From: Desulfovibrio sp. MES5
GTDB lineage: Bacteria; Desulfobacterota; Desulfovibrionia; Desulfovibrionales; Desulfovibrionaceae
Direction of reading: 5' to 3'
Length of the DNA stretch: 64,000 nucleotides
Assembly: GCF_002237645.1 (NCBI RefSeq)
Contig: NZ_MJUZ01000032.1
Coordinates: 62,001 to 126,000 of the forward strand
Program-made: the position numbers and the translations under genes
In this document: in pieces, positions 34,953 through 43,074 of the stretch
How positions within the stretch are numbered: the first letter of the stretch is position 1
Layout: each line of letters begins with the position of its first letter
The notes under the pieces: model-generated
Database searches by the model: none
What the model was told of the DNA's origin: nothing
Seen by the model: only the letters and a program-made list of their open reading frames with translations

Positions 34953-37145
34953 CTAGTGTACCCACAGCAATTCCGCGTACTTGGGCAGCACCCACAAGGT
35001 GTCGTCCACGATGCCTTCAAGGGCATCGGCATGCTCGCGGCACTTGTGCATGGCCGTAAGGATGCAGTCACGCGCGGCCTTGGCTTCTTCAAGTGCGCCA
35101 TGAGTTTTGTGGGTTTTGGCAATGGCCGCTTCCAATTCCACAACACCCTGTTGCAGAGCCACAACGTGACCCCGCAGGGTGTTGAAGTATGTCTCTTCAG
35201 CAGCTGCACCCTTTTCACCAAGTACGGCACGGGTCTTAAGCACCACGTCAGCGGCGCTGGCCTGAGCCACTACGCACTGGGGCAGTACAGAGGTGCGCAG
35301 CATATCAAGCATGAGGTTGCCCTCGATGCAGATGGTTTTGCAGTAGTTTTCAAGCAGTATTTCCTGGCGTGAAATAATTTCGCGTTCAGTGAGGATGCCA
35401 TGACGCAGGAAAACGTTCATGACGTCCGGATCACTGTAGTGCTCCAGAGCAGTTACTGTATTGTTGTGGTTGGGAAGGCCGCGGCGGGCAGCTTCCTCAG
35501 CCCAGGATTCGGCATAGCCGTTGCCGTTGAACACCACAGGCATATGCTCTTTAAAGAGGCGGGGCAGCAGTTCCTGCAGAGCGGAGTTCAAATCCGTGCC
35601 AGCAGAGACGGAAGCCTCAAGCTCGGTGGCAATATCGTCCAGAGCGCAGGCCACAGCGGCATTAAGCACAATGTTCACGGGCGCGACGGACTGTGATGAG
35701 CCAACCGCGCGGAATTCAAACTTGTTGCCGGTAAAGGCAAAGGGGCTCGTGCGGTTGCGGTCGGCAAGGTCCACGGGCAGGGGCGGCAGGGTCGACACGC
35801 CGACCTCCATAAAGCCGCTTTTCTTGTTTTTGGAACCGCGTCCATTGATTATGCCCTCAAGCACATCAGTGAGCTGCTCGCCCAGATACACGGACAGGAT
35901 AGCCGGAGGCGCTTCGTTGGCCCCAAGGCGATGGTCGTTGCCCGCACCCACAGTTCCGAGACGCAGCGCCGTGCTGTGCTTGTGCACCGCACGCAGGACG
36001 GCGGCCAGATAAACCAGGAACTGCGCATTGTCCTGAGGCGTCGTGCCGGGGTTGAGCAGGTTCTGGCCATCGGAGTCTCCCATGGACCAGTTGTTGTGCT
36101 TGCCGCTGCCGTTCACGCCCGCAAAGGGTTTTTCATGCAACAGGCATATAAAGCCATGCCTGCCCGCAAGGTGACGCATCATATTCATGGTTAACATGTT
36201 ATGGTCGCAGGCGATGTTTGCCTCTTCATACACGGGCGCCAGCTCGAACTGGCCGGGGGCCACTTCATTGTGCCTGGTTTTGGCAGGAATGCCCAAAGCC
36301 AGCAGCTCTTTTTCGACGTCCTGCATGAAGCTCATGACACGACCGGGAATAGCGCCAAAGTAATGGTCTTCCATTTCCTGGCCCTTGGGAGAAGGCGCGC
36401 CCAACAGGGTACGGCCTGCCAGCAAAAGGTCGGGACGCAGGGCCGCAAGGTTTTTATCCACCAGAAAATACTCTTGTTCCGGGCCCACCATGGCCCGCAC
36501 GTAGCTGGCCGACTGGTTGCCGAACAGGCGCAGAATGCGCAACGCCTGCCTGGACAGAGCCGAGAGGGAGCGCAACAGAGGAATCTTGCGGTCCAGGGCT
36601 TCGCCGGAATACGAATAGAAGTATGTGGGGATGTGCAATGTGGCCCCGTACGGAGCGGGAATGATGAACACGGGAACAGAAGGATCCCACGCGGTGTAGC
36701 CACGGGCCTCAAAGGTCGAACGAATGCCACCGGACGGGAAGGAGGACGCGTCAGGCTCGCCGCTGATAAGCATCTTGCCTGAAAACTCGCTGATAACCTG
36801 ACCATCGGACGTGGGCGACAAAAAAGCGTCGTGCTTTTCAGCCGTAAGACCGGTCATGGGATGGAACCAGTGGGTGTAGTGGGTTGCACCATTTTCAATG
36901 GCCCAGTCTTTCATGGCATTGGCCACGACATCGGCGATCTCGGGGTTCAGGCGTTCACCGTCACGAATGGTCTTGGCCAGCTTGCGGTATACGTCCTTGG
37001 GCAGGCGCTTCCGCATGGTGGAGAGGCCGAACACATAGCGGCCAAAACCTTCTTCAGCGCCGCACCCACATTCATCCTTGCTGGAGGGCATAACAGGAGC
37101 GGTATTTATCGCCTTGAACAAAGCCTTTTTACGGGGGGAACTCAT
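34953..37145 (-). CDS. glnN: Glutamine synthetase type III
   Basis: This 730-aa protein has the length of the GSIII class (type I enzymes are about 470). The class signature GVNGSGKHNNWSMG is present, as are GAGNDHRLGANEAPPAI and the N-terminal FGRYVFGLSTMRKRLPKDVY. It makes glutamine from glutamate, ammonia and ATP. It follows amtB and glnK on the same strand with a gap of only 54 bases to glnK, so the three form one nitrogen operon. The C-terminal 120 residues are helical. Confidence 0.95.
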   Translation of the reverse strand: MSSPRKKALFKAINTAPVMPSSKDECGCGAEEGFGRYVFGLSTMRKRLPKDVYRKLAKTIRDGERLNPEIADVVANAMKDWAIENGATHYTHWFHPMTGLTAEKHDAFLSPTSDGQVISEFSGKMLISGEPDASSFPSGGIRSTFEARGYTAWDPSVPVFIIPAPYGATLHIPTYFYSYSGEALDRKIPLLRSLSALSRQALRILRLFGNQSASYVRAMVGPEQEYFLVDKNLAALRPDLLLAGRTLLGAPSPKGQEMEDHYFGAIPGRVMSFMQDVEKELLALGIPAKTRHNEVAPGQFELAPVYEEANIACDHNMLTMNMMRHLAGRHGFICLLHEKPFAGVNGSGKHNNWSMGDSDGQNLLNPGTTPQDNAQFLVYLAAVLRAVHKHSTALRLGTVGAGNDHRLGANEAPPAILSVYLGEQLTDVLEGIINGRGSKNKKSGFMEVGVSTLPPLPVDLADRNRTSPFAFTGNKFEFRAVGSSQSVAPVNIVLNAAVACALDDIATELEASVSAGTDLNSALQELLPRLFKEHMPVVFNGNGYAESWAEEAARRGLPNHNNTVTALEHYSDPDVMNVFLRHGILTEREIISRQEILLENYCKTICIEGNLMLDMLRTSVLPQCVVAQASAADVVLKTRAVLGEKGAAAEETYFNTLRGHVVALQQGVVELEAAIAKTHKTHGALEEAKAARDCILTAMHKCREHADALEGIVDDTLWVLPKYAELLWVH

Positions 37146-37199
37146 ACGTCTTCTCCTTTATCCTTTAAACAAAAGTTGGTGTCATTCGGGGGGCAACTC

Positions 37200-37538
37200 T
37201 TACAGAGCCGCATCGCCACGTTCGCCTGTGCGGATGCGAACAACATCCTCCACATCACTGATGAAAATCTTGCCGTCGCCAACCTGGCCGGTTCTGGCCG
37301 TGGACATTACTGCATTGATCACAGACTCCAGCATGTCCTCATGCAGTACAACTTCAACCTTTACTTTAGGTAAGCAGTCCACTTGCATGATAGTTCCCCT
37401 GTACACTTCTGTATGCCCGCGCTGGCGTCCAAAACCCTTGATTTCAGTGTAGTTGAGGCCATGAATACCCAGTTCCGAGAGCATATCCCTGACTTTTTCA
37501 AACATGCCGGGCCGGATGATAATTTCGAGCTTTTTCAT
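37200..37538 (-). CDS. glnK: PII signal protein without the Tyr-51 uridylylation site
   Basis: This 112-aa trimeric PII protein senses 2-oxoglutarate, ATP and ADP and blocks AmtB. The family signature GFGRQRGHTEVYRG and the C-terminal GDGKIFISDVEDVVRIRTGERG are intact. In the T loop the position of Tyr-51 is Met (YRGTIMQVD), so classical GlnD uridylylation cannot occur and regulation must rest on ligand binding or another modification. It is encoded 26 bases after amtB and before glnN. Confidence 0.95.
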   Translation of the reverse strand: MKKLEIIIRPGMFEKVRDMLSELGIHGLNYTEIKGFGRQRGHTEVYRGTIMQVDCLPKVKVEVVLHEDMLESVINAVMSTARTGQVGDGKIFISDVEDVVRIRTGERGDAAL

Positions 37539-37564
37539 GCTGTTGTTCCTTTTTTCGGCAAGCC

Positions 37565-38770
37565 TTATATATTGTAGCCGCGTTCGTTATGTTCGCCGAG
37601 ATCAAGGCCCGTAAATTCTTCTTCAGGCGCGATGCGCAGGCCGACGATAGCGTTCACGACATAAAGGATCACGCGAGTGGCTGTGTAGACAAATACCCAG
37701 GTGCCGATGATGGAGACCACCTGGATCCAGGCCTGACCAGGATTGCCGTAGAAGAGTCCGTCCACATTGTTGATGGCGGCGCTGGCGAAAAGGCCGGTTG
37801 CAAGCGCGCCCCATGTGCCTCCAACGCCGTGAATGCCGACCACGTCAAGAGCATCGTCATAGCCAAGCTTGCCCTTCAAGAACACGCCGCCGTAGCACAC
37901 AAGACCACCAATGAACCCGATAAGCATGGCAGGCAGAACTTCAACATAGCCCGCGCCAGGTGTGATAGCCACCAGCCCAGCCAGCGCGCCCGAAATTGCG
38001 CCAAGGCTTGTGGGCTTGCCAGTGTGCTTCCATTCGATGAGCATCCAGCCGAGAATACCGCAGGCAGAGGCCATATGTGTCGTCACCAGAGCCTGTCCGG
38101 CAAGGGCGCCGGCGGCCAGGGCGCTGCCCGCATTGAAACCGAACCAACCGAACCAGAGGATGCCGCCGCCAAGCAGGGTCAAGGGCAGACTGTGCGGGCT
38201 GTGCTGCGTTCCAGTGGACAGCCGGGGGCCAAGAGCCTGGGCGCAGGCCAGGGCCGCAGCGCCGGAAGACATGTGAACAACCGCTCCGCCCGCGAAATCA
38301 AGGGCGCCCATAGAGCCCATCCAGCCGCCGCCCCACACCCAGTGAGCCATGGGGGAGTAAACGCATATGAGCCAAAGACCGGAAAAAAGGAGCATGGCGG
38401 AAAAACGGATGCGTTCAGCGTATGCGCCTGAAATCAGGGCCACAGTAAGTACCGCGAACATGCACTGAAACCCCATAAAAACAGTGTGCGGCAGTTGAGG
38501 GGCCATGGGGGCGGATTCACCGCCGACTCCCTTCAAAAAGAGATAATTGAGGTTGCCGATCAGTCCGCCCACGTCGTCGCCAAAAGCCAGGGTATACCCT
38601 ACAAAGGCCCACAGGACAGAGATCAGTCCCAAACAGGCGTAGCTGTGCATATGCGTGGAAAGTACGTTGCGTGCGCGAACCAAACCACCGTAAAAAAGGG
38701 CCAGAGCCGGGGTCATCAGCATGACCATTGTGGCGCAGATAATGATAAATGCGGTATCCGAGGCGTTCAT
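37565..38770 (-). CDS. amtB: Ammonium transporter
   Basis: This 401-aa inner-membrane channel of the Amt/Rh family has eleven predicted helices. Family segments include LMTPALALFYGGLVRARNVLS, GGAVVHMSSGAAALA and DVVGIHGVGGTWGALATGLFA, which carries a pore histidine. The frame is open to 38899, but MNASDTAFIII at 38770 is the natural start and has AAGGA upstream. It is the first gene of amtB-glnK-glnN. A -24/-12 promoter lies about 155 bases upstream. Confidence 0.95.
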   Translation of the reverse strand: MNASDTAFIIICATMVMLMTPALALFYGGLVRARNVLSTHMHSYACLGLISVLWAFVGYTLAFGDDVGGLIGNLNYLFLKGVGGESAPMAPQLPHTVFMGFQCMFAVLTVALISGAYAERIRFSAMLLFSGLWLICVYSPMAHWVWGGGWMGSMGALDFAGGAVVHMSSGAAALACAQALGPRLSTGTQHSPHSLPLTLLGGGILWFGWFGFNAGSALAAGALAGQALVTTHMASACGILGWMLIEWKHTGKPTSLGAISGALAGLVAITPGAGYVEVLPAMLIGFIGGLVCYGGVFLKGKLGYDDALDVVGIHGVGGTWGALATGLFASAAINNVDGLFYGNPGQAWIQVVSIIGTWVFVYTATRVILYVVNAIVGLRIAPEEEFTGLDLGEHNERGYNI

Positions 38771-38924
38771 ACGGGCATCCTTGATCTTTACGGCCAACCC
38801 AGCTTCATCGCATGAAATTTTCAGTTGATGCAGCAGAGAAGTACCGTGTTGACTGAACCTCTTCGGCGGATCGGCGCCAGATCCGCCACAACGACACAAT
38901 GCCGTTGCCAGTACATACCCACTT

Positions 38925-38942
38925 AGGCATTATCCATGCCAA
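38925..38942 (-). promoter_or_regulatory. Sigma-54 (-24/-12) promoter of the amtB-glnK-glnN operon
   Basis: On the minus strand TTGGCATGGATAATGCCT places GG and GC exactly 10 bases apart, with TGGCA at -24 matching the TGGCAC consensus. The transcription start would be near 38914, 144 bases before the amtB ATG. The gene for a sigma-54-dependent activator lies immediately upstream. Confidence 0.7.
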
Positions 38943-39427
38943 AGGCCAAAACACTCATCATGCCAATAAATAACTATCTAATATTAAATAATATTTTCAC
39001 AGACCCTGCTGTTTTTTACCGCAAACGCCCTCTCTCAATCTGCCATTTTTTTACAAATGCGTAGAAAATTTTTATCTACGATCTGGAGTCACCAAGCTCA
39101 AAAAGAGTAAATTCCGTAAAACTTAATAATATTAATTAGATATAGAAATTTTGAAAAATTATACTTTTTCGTAGATTTTAATATAAAAACGGGTTCGTCC
39201 AGACCGAAAAAAGTAAAAAGCCTGAAACAGCAAGCTGTCTCAGGCCTATCAAGTACGTTTGCACGGCGGCGCAATAAAAATACAATAATGTAGATTTTCT
39301 CTTTGGCTGTTCTTAGCGCGGATTTCTCACAATAAGGTAAAAAGCCCGATTAAACTCCCTTATTAGCCGATTTTACAAGAAAAAAATGTAAAACTACAAG
39401 GCCAGCAAAGGATTCGCCACAAGTTTA
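38943..39427. other. AT-rich regulatory region between the NifA-like gene and amtB
   Basis: These 485 bases hold no gene and are clearly more AT-rich than the rest of the window. They contain an inverted repeat CGTAGA-N9-TCTACG (39060-39080), two more copies of the half-site (CGTAGATTTT at 39170-39179, GTAGATTTT at 39289-39297) and the terminator of the NifA-like gene. The half-sites, 120-370 bases upstream of the -24/-12 promoter, are candidate enhancer sites. Confidence 0.5.
39206..39246 (-). terminator. Terminator after the NifA-like gene
   Basis: GCCTGAAACAGC and GCTGTCTCAGGC form a stem with one mismatch. On the minus strand it is followed by TTTTTACTTTTTTC. Confidence 0.75.
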
Positions 39428-41029
39428 TTACATCCGCTCTCGCTTGAGCCGAAAATCCTTGTAGCTGATGCCATATTTTTTCATACGCAAGGCCATTATC
39501 CTTTCAGTCAGCCCAAGGCTGGCGGCTGCCTTTCCCATCTGGCCCTGGCTGAACTCAAGGGCCTCCACAATGGAGGCGCGCTCCAGTTCGTCAAGCTGAT
39601 CCTGCAAAGTGCCGGAAAATCCAGGGCGCAGGGTACACACATTTTCCCCGTTTACAGTGGTACAGTGGACGCCATGCAGGGCGGGCGGCAAGTGCTGGGG
39701 CAACACAAGGCCTTCACGGCCAAGAAGGAGCACGGCACGCTCCATTACGTTTTCCAGCTCCCGGATATTGCCCGGCCAGGCGTAGCGTTGCAGCATATCC
39801 ATAACGGCCAGGGAAAGGCGTACATTTTCGCGCCCATTGATCTGCGCGAACTTTTTGATGAAATGGTTGGCAAGGGGCAGGATATCCTCTGGACGGCCAC
39901 GCAGTGGCGGAAGATATATGGGAAAAACATTGAGGCGGTAAAAAAGGTCACGCCGAAAAGTTTCCTGATTGACCATGTGCTCAAGATTTCGGTTGGTTGC
40001 GGTAATAAAGCGCACATCAACATAATGCGTTTCCATGCCGCCCAGGCGTTCGAAAGCTCTTTCCTGCAGCACCCGCAAAAGTTTGGCCTGAGTCATGAGC
40101 GAAAGCTCGCCGACCTCGTCCAAAAATAGCGTGCCGCCGTTGGCCAGTTCAAAGCGTCCCTTGCGTGTTGCGTTGGCCCCTGTGAACGCGCCACGCTCGT
40201 GCCCGAAGAGCTCGCTTTCAATAAGGCTTTCAGGCAAGGCCGCGCAGTTGAGCGAAATAAAGGGTTTGCTTGTGCGCGCGCTGCCAACGTGTATGGCCCG
40301 AGCCGCCAACTCCTTGCCCGTACCAGACTCGCCTTGCAAAAAAACCGTTGTAGCTGATGGCGCAACCTGGGCAATTTGCGCATAAACCTTTTGCATCCCT
40401 TCAGAATTGCCTACAAAGCCCCTTGGCCGTAAAGGTGAGGAGGTTTCCTCATCCATTCTCCCCTGGGTTTCCAGGGCGGAATGTCCCAGCAAGGTGGAGA
40501 CAATAGTCAAAAGGCGCATTTCATCTTCAAGCGTTGCCTCATCCACCAGCAAATGGTCAACAGACAGCGCGCCCACCACCTGATCGTTGAGCCGGATGGG
40601 AACGCAGATGAAAGATATCCCTTCTTTACCCAAGTCCCGAGAACGGGTGCGGTTAAGAAAAAGCGGCTCTTCCGACACATTGGAAATATACATGGGGCGG
40701 CCACTTTCAATAACCCGGCCCGTGATGCCCTCGCCCCGCACGTAACGACCGCGGCGCAGCTCGGCGGGCTTGAGGCCATAGGCCGCTTCTGTGCGTATTT
40801 CACCAGTATGCGGAGATATGAGCGTAATGGCGCCGCGCATCATATGCAGATGGCCCGCCATAAGCGAAAGCGCCTTACTCAGCGCCTGCACAAGATCCGT
40901 CGTGGTGTTGACCACCTGGGCGAGATCAAAAAGCAGTTTGAGTTGCTGCTCATGGTGGTCGCCCGCAGAATCAGAAGGATGCAGCGTTTGTTTGACGCTT
41001 TCTTGGGGGGAAGGAGTGGTCTTGCTCAT
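39428..41029 (-). CDS. NifA-like sigma-54-dependent transcriptional activator
   Basis: This 533-aa protein has the three modules of NifA-type activators. The GAF domain is at about residues 30-190 and the AAA+ sigma-54 interaction domain at about 205-440. That domain shows Walker A GESGTGKE, the GAFTGA loop in HERGAFTGAN and Walker B GGTLFLDEVGE. A C-terminal Fis-type helix-turn-helix reads KAAASLGLTERIMALRMKKYG. No nif genes lie in the window; the neighbouring amtB operon with its -24/-12 promoter is the likely target. ATG 41029 has GGTGGAG 13 bases upstream; a TTG start at 41050 has no ribosome site. Confidence 0.92.
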   Translation of the reverse strand: MSKTTPSPQESVKQTLHPSDSAGDHHEQQLKLLFDLAQVVNTTTDLVQALSKALSLMAGHLHMMRGAITLISPHTGEIRTEAAYGLKPAELRRGRYVRGEGITGRVIESGRPMYISNVSEEPLFLNRTRSRDLGKEGISFICVPIRLNDQVVGALSVDHLLVDEATLEDEMRLLTIVSTLLGHSALETQGRMDEETSSPLRPRGFVGNSEGMQKVYAQIAQVAPSATTVFLQGESGTGKELAARAIHVGSARTSKPFISLNCAALPESLIESELFGHERGAFTGANATRKGRFELANGGTLFLDEVGELSLMTQAKLLRVLQERAFERLGGMETHYVDVRFITATNRNLEHMVNQETFRRDLFYRLNVFPIYLPPLRGRPEDILPLANHFIKKFAQINGRENVRLSLAVMDMLQRYAWPGNIRELENVMERAVLLLGREGLVLPQHLPPALHGVHCTTVNGENVCTLRPGFSGTLQDQLDELERASIVEALEFSQGQMGKAAASLGLTERIMALRMKKYGISYKDFRLKRERM

Positions 41030-41126
41030 GTGCCAAATATACTCCACCAATGCGGGTCATGCAATTGGCCAAAGGGAGGACGAAACGGCTCTCCCCAGGG
41101 CGTCAGAAAACATCTGCCAAAAAACT

Positions 41127-41161
41127 GAAAAAGGGCTGAACAGCACGATCAGCCCTTTTGC
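41127..41161 (-). terminator. Terminator after ugd
   Basis: AAAAAGGGCTGA (41128-41139) pairs with TCAGCCCTTTTG (41150-41161). On the minus strand the stem is followed by TTTTTCAGTTTTTT. Confidence 0.85.
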
Positions 41162-41197
41162 TAGCTACACAGCTTTCATATGACAAATCTTTGCCAG

Positions 41198-42532
41198 CTA
41201 GGCGTTTGCCCTTCCGATGCAGAAATAGGCAAAACCGTGGGCAGCCATCGAAACCGGAGAATACAGGTTGCGTCCGTCAAAAAGCAGCGGCGCGGTCAGA
41301 AGGTTGCGAACCTTTGCAAAATCCGGATTGCGGAACTGGTTCCATTCAGTCACGACCATCAGCGCCTGCGCGCCCTGGCAGGCCGCATACTGGTCGTCCA
41401 CAATTTCCACCAGCTTGTTATCGGCAAAAATCGCTCGTGCATTGTCGGCGGCAACGGGGTCAAACGCCCTGATTTTCATCCCGCGGGATGTCAGTTCGTT
41501 GATAATGGTAATGGCGGCTGCTTCACGCATATCATCGGTGTTTGCCTTGAAGGCCAGACCCCACATGGCCAGGGTCTTGCCTGCCACGCCGCCCTGGGGC
41601 GCAAAATATTCTTCAACACGGCTGGCCATGTATTTTTTCTGTCGGGCGTTCACGGCTTCCACCGCATTGAGCAGTTCCGGCCGTACACCCGCATTTTCAG
41701 CAGTACGGATAAGCGCCTTCACATCCTTGGGAAAGCAGGAACCGCCATACCCTACGCCGGGATAGATGAACTGGTAGCCAATACGGGAATCTGATCCTAT
41801 CCCGGTGCGCACATCACGCACGTCCGCCCCAACGCGCTCGCAAATGGTGGCAATTTCATTGATAAATGAAATTTTTGTGGCCAGCATGCAGTTGGCGGCA
41901 TACTTGGTCATTTCGGCGCTGCGCACGCCCATGACAATGATTTTGTCGCGGGTGCGGGCAAAAGGCGAATAAAGTTCGCGCATAAGCGCGGCGGCTTTTT
42001 CCGAATCCGTGCCAATGACCACGCGGTCAGGCTTCATGAAGTCAGAAATGGCGTCGCCCTCTTTCAAAAACTCGGGGTTTGAAACCACGTCGACATGCAG
42101 ATCCACGCCGCGCCCGGCCAGCTCTTTTTCAATAAGACCGCGCACTTCGTCTGCCGTGCCCACCGGCACTGTGGATTTGTCCACAACGACCATGTCTTTC
42201 TGCATATGCTGGCCGATCTCGCTGGCCACCTGGCGCACATAGCTCAGATCGCAGGAACCATCGGGCTGGGGCGGCGTGCCGACGCAAATAAACGCGCACT
42301 CGGCCTCCGCAATGCCTTCTGCAAGCGAGGTGGTGAAGGTCAACCGCCCATCGGCACGGCTGTGGCGTACCATGGGTTCAAGGCCGGGTTCAAAGATATG
42401 CACAGAGCCAGCGTTCAGCTTGTCCACAACAGCGGGGTTAACATCAACGCAGGTCACTGTATTGCCCATTTCAGCGAAGCAGGCGGCACTCACCAGGCCC
42501 ACATAGCCGGTGCCGATAATGCACAATTTCAT
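41198..42532 (-). CDS. ugd: UDP-glucose 6-dehydrogenase
   Basis: This 444-aa enzyme oxidises UDP-glucose to UDP-glucuronate with NAD, feeding surface polysaccharide or lipid A modification. The N-terminal Rossmann motif is KLCIIGTGYVGLVSAACFAEMG. The catalytic cysteine is in GVGYGGSCFPKDVKAL, and VSNPEFLKEGDAI and MWGLAFKANTDDMREA are conserved. It stands alone, with its own terminator, between the NifA-like gene and the divergent acpS operon. Confidence 0.95.
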   Translation of the reverse strand: MKLCIIGTGYVGLVSAACFAEMGNTVTCVDVNPAVVDKLNAGSVHIFEPGLEPMVRHSRADGRLTFTTSLAEGIAEAECAFICVGTPPQPDGSCDLSYVRQVASEIGQHMQKDMVVVDKSTVPVGTADEVRGLIEKELAGRGVDLHVDVVSNPEFLKEGDAISDFMKPDRVVIGTDSEKAAALMRELYSPFARTRDKIIVMGVRSAEMTKYAANCMLATKISFINEIATICERVGADVRDVRTGIGSDSRIGYQFIYPGVGYGGSCFPKDVKALIRTAENAGVRPELLNAVEAVNARQKKYMASRVEEYFAPQGGVAGKTLAMWGLAFKANTDDMREAAAITIINELTSRGMKIRAFDPVAADNARAIFADNKLVEIVDDQYAACQGAQALMVVTEWNQFRNPDFAKVRNLLTAPLLFDGRNLYSPVSMAAHGFAYFCIGRANA

Positions 42533-42702
42533 GTATTATTCTCCCTGTATTCAACACAGGCCGCACCCTTGACGTTACAACCGGGAACGGGTCAAAATAG
42601 TTCGTCGATGGCAGGATATACGATATTTTTTTTCATTGGGCAACCAGCTCTCCAGAGGCAAAAGTCCCGGCACACAAACCTTTGCGCACCAACGGGGATA
42701 AA

Positions 42703-43074
42703 ATGATAGTAGGCATGGGCATCGACATCGTTGATCTTGCCCGTATAGAAAAAAGTCTTGGCCGCTTTGGTCTGCGTTTTGCCGAAAAGATTCTGGGGCC
42801 AAAAGAACTGGCTGGCATGCCCGGGCATCCCCTCAATTATGTGGCCGGACGGTTTGCCGCCAAGGAAGCAGCCGTCAAGGCTCTGGGCACGGGATTCAGC
42901 CAGGGCATCGGGCCTGATCAGGTGGAGACTGTTCCCGGTTCAGGCGGCAAACCGCATTTGCTGCTGCACGGCAAGGCATTGCAACGGGCCCAGGACTTGG
43001 GCGTTACCCGCTGCCACGTATCTATCAGCCATGACCGCTCTTCGGCTGTGGCCGTGGTGGTTCTGGAGAGCTGA
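42703..43074 (+). CDS. acpS: Holo-[acyl-carrier-protein] synthase
   Basis: This 123-aa enzyme transfers 4'-phosphopantetheine from CoA to acyl carrier protein. The Mg-binding GMGIDIVDLARIEKSL opens the protein, and RFAAKEAAVKALGTGFSQGI carries the second set of ligands. HVSISHDRSSAVAVVVLE ends the family core. The start at 42703 gives the normal N-terminus. Its stop overlaps the nnr start (TGATG), beginning a plus-strand operon acpS-nnr-tsaE. Confidence 0.95.
   Translation: MIVGMGIDIVDLARIEKSLGRFGLRFAEKILGPKELAGMPGHPLNYVAGRFAAKEAAVKALGTGFSQGIGPDQVETVPGSGGKPHLLLHGKALQRAQDLGVTRCHVSISHDRSSAVAVVVLES

Noticed and set aside
38771-38899. N-terminal extension of AmtB
   Set aside because: It has no membrane character or ribosome site, and Amt proteins start close to MNASDTAF.
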